DNA of 64,000 bases from Vulcaniibacterium tengchongense (GTDB lineage: Bacteria > Pseudomonadota > Gammaproteobacteria > Xanthomonadales > Xanthomonadaceae). A model generated the notes under the pieces. It ran no database searches and had not been told where the DNA came from. It worked only from the letters and a program-made list of their open reading frames with translations. Shown here piece by piece: positions 61,051 to 64,000 of the stretch. Positions within the stretch are counted from its first letter, which is position 1. Every line of letters starts with the position of its first letter. The translations under genes and the position numbers were made by a program. The stretch is from contig NZ_RKQN01000003.1 of assembly GCF_003814555.1 (NCBI RefSeq), forward strand, positions 479,611 to 543,610, in the 5' to 3' direction.

Positions 61051-61662
61051 ATGAAGCTCTACACCAAGCCGGGCGCCTGCTCGACCGCCGACCACATCGC
61101 CCTGCGCTGGACCGGCCAGCCGTTCGAGTTCGAGGTGATGACCCGCGAGGCGATGCGCTCGGCGGAGTACCTGGCGATCAATCCGACCGGCGCGGTGCCG
61201 ACGCTGGTGGACGGCGACTTCGTGCTGACCCAGAACGCGGCAATCCTGGGCTACATCGCCGACGCGTGCCCCGGGGCGGGCCTGGCCGGCGACGGCAGCG
61301 CGCGCCAGCGCGCCGAGGCCAACCGCTGGCTGGCCTTCGTCAATTCCGACCTGCACCCGGCGTTCAAGCCGATGTTCAACCCGGCCGCCTACATCGAGGA
61401 CCCGGGCCAGTACGAGGCGGTCAAGCAGGCCGCGCGCAAGCGCGTGCGGGCGCTGCTGGAGATCGCCGACCGCCGCCTCGCCGACCGCCCTTGGCTGGCC
61501 GGCTTCCGCAGTTACGCCGATCCCTACCTCTACATCACCCTGCGCTGGGCCGAAGGCCTGCACCTGGACCTGGGCGGCCTGGACCACCTGGCGGCGTTCA
61601 AGCGGCGCATGGAAACCGACCCCGGCGTGCAGGCGGCGCTGGCCGCCGAAGGGCTGGGGTAG
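61051..61662 (+). CDS. Beta-class glutathione S-transferase
   Basis: 203 residues. The N-terminal thioredoxin-like domain begins MKLYTKPGACSTADH with Cys10, as in E. coli GstA; NPTGAVPTLVDG and LTQNAAILGYIA are the glutathione-site loops. An all-helical C-terminal domain follows. It conjugates glutathione to electrophiles or acts in redox defence. An in-frame TTG six bases earlier is less likely than the ATG used. It is close in length to E. coli GstA (201). Confidence 0.92.
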   Translation: MKLYTKPGACSTADHIALRWTGQPFEFEVMTREAMRSAEYLAINPTGAVPTLVDGDFVLTQNAAILGYIADACPGAGLAGDGSARQRAEANRWLAFVNSDLHPAFKPMFNPAAYIEDPGQYEAVKQAARKRVRALLEIADRRLADRPWLAGFRSYADPYLYITLRWAEGLHLDLGGLDHLAAFKRRMETDPGVQAALAAEGLG

Positions 61663-61855
61663 CGCCGGCCCGCCGCCGCGGGCCTTCGTTTGGCCGCGAT
61701 GCGCGGCTGCGCCGGCAGGACCCAAGGGCTCAAGGGCGCCGCCGGCGGCGACGCGCCGGACGGTGTCCTTCGCCGGGCCTGCGACGGCCGGCACGGGCTC
61801 TCTCGCCCGCCGTAGCGGCAGCCGTTCCGGCTCGCACGATCCGCGAGCCGCCGCT

Positions 61856-62329
61856 TCACGCCGGCGCCGCGGTCCGCAAGCCCTGCTCCACGGTCTCGGC
61901 CAGCGCCGGCCCGTTCGCCTTCGCCAGCGCGGCCAGCAGTTCCGGCACCAGCGCGCGCAGCTCCGCGGCGTCGGTGCAGCGCTCGATCTTGAGCTGGAGG
62001 AAGTAGCCGCGCAGGCCCAGGTGCTCGCGCACCGCGGCGGACATGCGCGCGTACAGCACGGCGTAGGCACCGGCATCCGCCAAGGGAACGGGTTGCGCCG
62101 GCGCCGGCGCCGCGGCCGGCGCGAGTTCGATCAGGCCCATCGCCTGCAGTTGTTCCAGGGCATCGGCCGGCCCGTGCAGGCCGGCGAGGGTGTGCCGCAG
62201 CTGGCCGGCGCTGTGCTGGCCGTCCACCATCAGCAGGATCGAACGCAGCACCGGCGGCAGCTTGCGCGCGCGACGCTGGATCTCGTCGCGGCCGGCCGCG
62301 GTCTTGTTCGGCACTTCGTCGTCGCGCAT
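61856..62329 (-). CDS. Hypothetical protein with a winged-helix-like N-terminal part
   Basis: 157 residues. The first about 70 residues (TAAGRDEIQRRARKLPPVLR, SILLMVDGQHSAGQLRHTLA, ALEQLQAMGLIEL) look like a small winged-helix/cAMP-type module seen in several uncharacterised beta- and gammaproteobacterial proteins. The second half is helical and has one Cys (IERCTDAAELR). I do not recognise a named family. The ATG at 62329 is preceded by GGGGGA; an earlier in-frame ATG lies at 62347. Isolated in its orientation between gst and prpC. Confidence 0.65.
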   Translation of the reverse strand: MRDDEVPNKTAAGRDEIQRRARKLPPVLRSILLMVDGQHSAGQLRHTLAGLHGPADALEQLQAMGLIELAPAAAPAPAQPVPLADAGAYAVLYARMSAAVREHLGLRGYFLQLKIERCTDAAELRALVPELLAALAKANGPALAETVEQGLRTAAPA

Positions 62330-62488
62330 GGCTTCCCCCCGGACCATCGGAACGCGCTGCTGCGCCGACTATGCCACGGCCGCGACGCGGTGGGGACCGC
62401 GCCGGGCCCCGAAGCGGAGCGCCGGCGACGGGCGGCATGCCCGCGCCGCCGCTTGCGGCCGCGGGCGCCCGCTCCGGCGGCAGCCGCG

Positions 62489-62516
62489 CTCCCCGCTTGC
62501 GGGAGCGGGGCCGGGG
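62489..62516. repeat. Copy of the GC-rich palindromic repeat
   Basis: GCTCCCCGC / GCGGGAGC (one bulged C) followed by GGGGCCGGGG, akin to the repeat at 51088-51190. It lies between the hypothetical gene and prpC. Confidence 0.4.
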
Positions 62517-62623
62517 CGAGGGGACGCGGGCCGCCGGCGGGCCCTCGCCTCGGCCCCGGCGAGCCAGGGCGACGCGCCGGGCGGCGACCGCCGGAGCCGG
62601 CGCGTGCCCGGCGCCGCGATCGC

Positions 62624-63772
62624 TCAGCCGCGCTTTTCGATCGGCACGTACTCGCGGTCCTCGGGACCGATGTAGTTCGCGCTCGGGCGGATGATCTTGC
62701 CGTCCTCGCGCTGCTCGATCACGTGCGCGCTCCAGCCGGTGGTGCGGGCGATCACGAACAGCGGGGTGAACATCGGCGTCGGGATGCCCATCATGTGGTA
62801 GGCGCTGGCGCTGTACCAGTCGAGGTTCGGGAACATCTTCTTCATGTCCCACATCAGCGTCTCGATGCGCTCGGACACCTCGAACAGGGTGCGGTTGCCG
62901 CCGTCCTCGCACAGCTTGCGGCTGACCTCCTTGATGATCGGGTTGCGCGGGTCGCCGACCGTGTAGACCGGGTGGCCGAAGCCGATCACGATCTCCTTGC
63001 GCTCCACGCGCGCGCGGATGTCGGCCTCGGCCTCGTCGGCGCTGCGGTAGCGGGCGATGATGTCCATCGCCACCTCGTTGGCGCCGCCGTGCTTGGGCCC
63101 GCGCAGCGCGCCGATCGCGCCGGTGATGCATGAATGCAGGTCGCTGCCGGTGCCGGCGATCACCCGCGCGGTGAAGGTCGAGGCGTTGAACTCGTGCTCG
63201 GCGTAGAGGATCAGCGACTTGTCGAGCGAGTCGGCATGAAGCTGCGACGGCGGCCCGCCGTGCAGCAGGTGCAGGAAGTGCGCGGCGACCGAGTCGTCGT
63301 CGGTCTCTACGTCGATGCGGCGGCCGTTGCGGGTGAAGTGCCACCAGTACAGCAGCATCGAGCCGAGGCTGGCGATCAGCTTGTCGGCGATGTCGCGCGC
63401 CTCGGCGGCGGGATGGCCCTCGCGCTCGGGCAGCACGGTGCCCAGCACCGAGCATCCGGTGCGCAGCACGTCCATCGGATGCGCGTTGGCCGGCACCAGC
63501 TCCAGCGCCTCCTGCACGATCGCCGGCAGCCCGCGCAGGCGCTTCAGCTTGGCCTTGTACGCGGCGAGCTGCGAGCGGTTCGGCAGCACGCCGTGCACCA
63601 GCAGGTGCGCGACCTCCTCGAAGGTCGACCGGGTGGCCAGGTCCTTGATGTCGTAGCCGCGGTAGTGCAGATCGTTGCCGCTGCGGCCGACCGTGCACAG
63701 CGCGGTGTTGCCGGCGGCGGTGCCGCTCAGCGCGACGGACTTCTTGGCCTTGGGCAGGACTTGTTCGCTCAT
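62624..63772 (-). CDS. prpC: 2-methylcitrate synthase
   Basis: A 382-residue citrate-synthase-fold enzyme that condenses propionyl-CoA with oxaloacetate. Catalytic His and Asp regions: [27 protein letters not shown]. Its length and the [20 protein letters not shown] start are typical of PrpC rather than GltA (about 430). It lies 130 bases after prpB on the same strand; prpD is about 19 kb away. GAGGAG lies 9 bases upstream of the ATG. Some PrpC enzymes also make citrate; the sequence does not exclude this. Confidence 0.95.
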   Translation of the reverse strand: MSEQVLPKAKKSVALSGTAAGNTALCTVGRSGNDLHYRGYDIKDLATRSTFEEVAHLLVHGVLPNRSQLAAYKAKLKRLRGLPAIVQEALELVPANAHPMDVLRTGCSVLGTVLPEREGHPAAEARDIADKLIASLGSMLLYWWHFTRNGRRIDVETDDDSVAAHFLHLLHGGPPSQLHADSLDKSLILYAEHEFNASTFTARVIAGTGSDLHSCITGAIGALRGPKHGGANEVAMDIIARYRSADEAEADIRARVERKEIVIGFGHPVYTVGDPRNPIIKEVSRKLCEDGGNRTLFEVSERIETLMWDMKKMFPNLDWYSASAYHMMGIPTPMFTPLFVIARTTGWSAHVIEQREDGKIIRPSANYIGPEDREYVPIEKRG

Positions 63773-63902
63773 CTTCGGAAACTCCTCGACACTCGGATAC
63801 TGCGGCTTCGGATCGGCGGGCGGCGGCGCTGCCGCTGCCCCCGGGTCATGCTCCGGGCTTCGCTCCGCCTTCGCGGCGGCGGCCGCGGCCGGAGGGACGG
63901 CC

Positions 63903-64000
63903 TCAGCCGCCCTTCTTGAACAGCGCGTCCAGCTTCTGCTCGAACGCGTGGTAGCCGATGCGCTCGTACAGCTCCTCGCGGGTCTGCATCGTGTCGACCA
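63903..64000 (-). CDS. prpB: Methylisocitrate lyase, C-terminal end (truncated by window edge)
   Basis: The last about 32 codons, read [20 protein letters not shown] and [11 protein letters not shown] before the stop at 63903-63905. [16 protein letters not shown] is the conserved end of PrpB, which splits 2-methylisocitrate to pyruvate and succinate. It precedes prpC on the minus strand, the usual prpB-prpC order. Confidence 0.9.
   Translation of the reverse strand, partial: VDTMQTREELYERIGYHAFEQKLDALFKKGG

Overview
The window is very GC-rich (roughly 70% by eye) with dense genes and short, often overlapping gene junctions. It reads as chromosome of a Xanthomonadaceae-type gammaproteobacterium (Lysobacter, Luteimonas or Pseudoxanthomonas-like). 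Evidence for this: a CysN-CysC fusion beside cysD and cysJIH, the folC-dedD-cvpA-purF block, two S46 dipeptidyl-peptidases, prpC-prpB, small DUF6289-like secreted proteins and REP-like palindromes typical of that family. I saw no rRNA, tRNA, CRISPR array, integrase or transposase. Because of the GC content, very long open frames lie antisense to real genes; these were discarded.

Layout. 0-7.7 kb: assimilatory sulfate reduction, with cysD-cysNC and cysJ-cysI-cysH transcribed divergently from about 3.3 kb. 7.8-10.6 kb: histidine degradation genes hutF and hutI, divergent. 11-12.6 kb: a secreted M19 dipeptidase and an S30 THX-like ribosomal protein with a lysine/alanine tail. 12.8-15.5 kb: a MerC-domain protein and a ZnuD-type TonB receptor on either side of a Zur box. 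15.5-19 kb: LysR, a secreted isochorismatase-like hydrolase, and marR-MFS with two twin palindromes in the divergent gap. 19.2-19.7 kb: zur itself. 19.8-28.6 kb: gltX, lpxH with an overlapping lipoprotein gene, a ferritin-like DUF455 gene, purF, cvpA, dedD and folC. 28.6-30.7 kb: a membrane protein, a histidine phosphatase and two tandem small secreted proteins. 30.8-36.6 kb: two S46 peptidases enclosing a second Zur box, which lies between a second MerC gene and a frameshifted ExbB-like/DUF2149 pair. 36.7-39.2 kb: threonine degradation tdh-kbl. 39.3-42.5 kb: two paralogous small exported proteins around a pseudouridine synthase gene, then an OmpA-type porin. 42.7-52.2 kb: prpD, an extradiol dioxygenase, a fructosamine-kinase-like protein, LysR/MFS, a GDSL hydrolase, an aldo/keto reductase and an MDR dehydrogenase. 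52.3-57.4 kb: a three-gene MksFEB condensin operon. 57.4-64 kb: fadH, a SleB-type hydrolase, a GST, a hypothetical protein, prpC and the 3' end of prpB.

The most interesting signal is a small zinc-starvation network spread over 20 kb: the zur gene, two palindromic Zur-like operators, two MerC-domain membrane proteins, a histidine-rich TonB receptor, and an ExbB-like/DUF2149 pair that could be a dedicated energiser. That pair carries two apparent single-base lesions, so it is either decaying or affected by assembly errors. Other notable points: several promoters whose -10 box sits 6-7 bases before the ATG (predicted leaderless mRNAs), a REP-like element read through as the C-terminal tail of MksF, and a condensin operon with no MksG/JetD nuclease gene.

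Limits: everything was read by eye. Start codons were chosen from alignment memory, ribosome-binding sites and overlaps; no searches were run.
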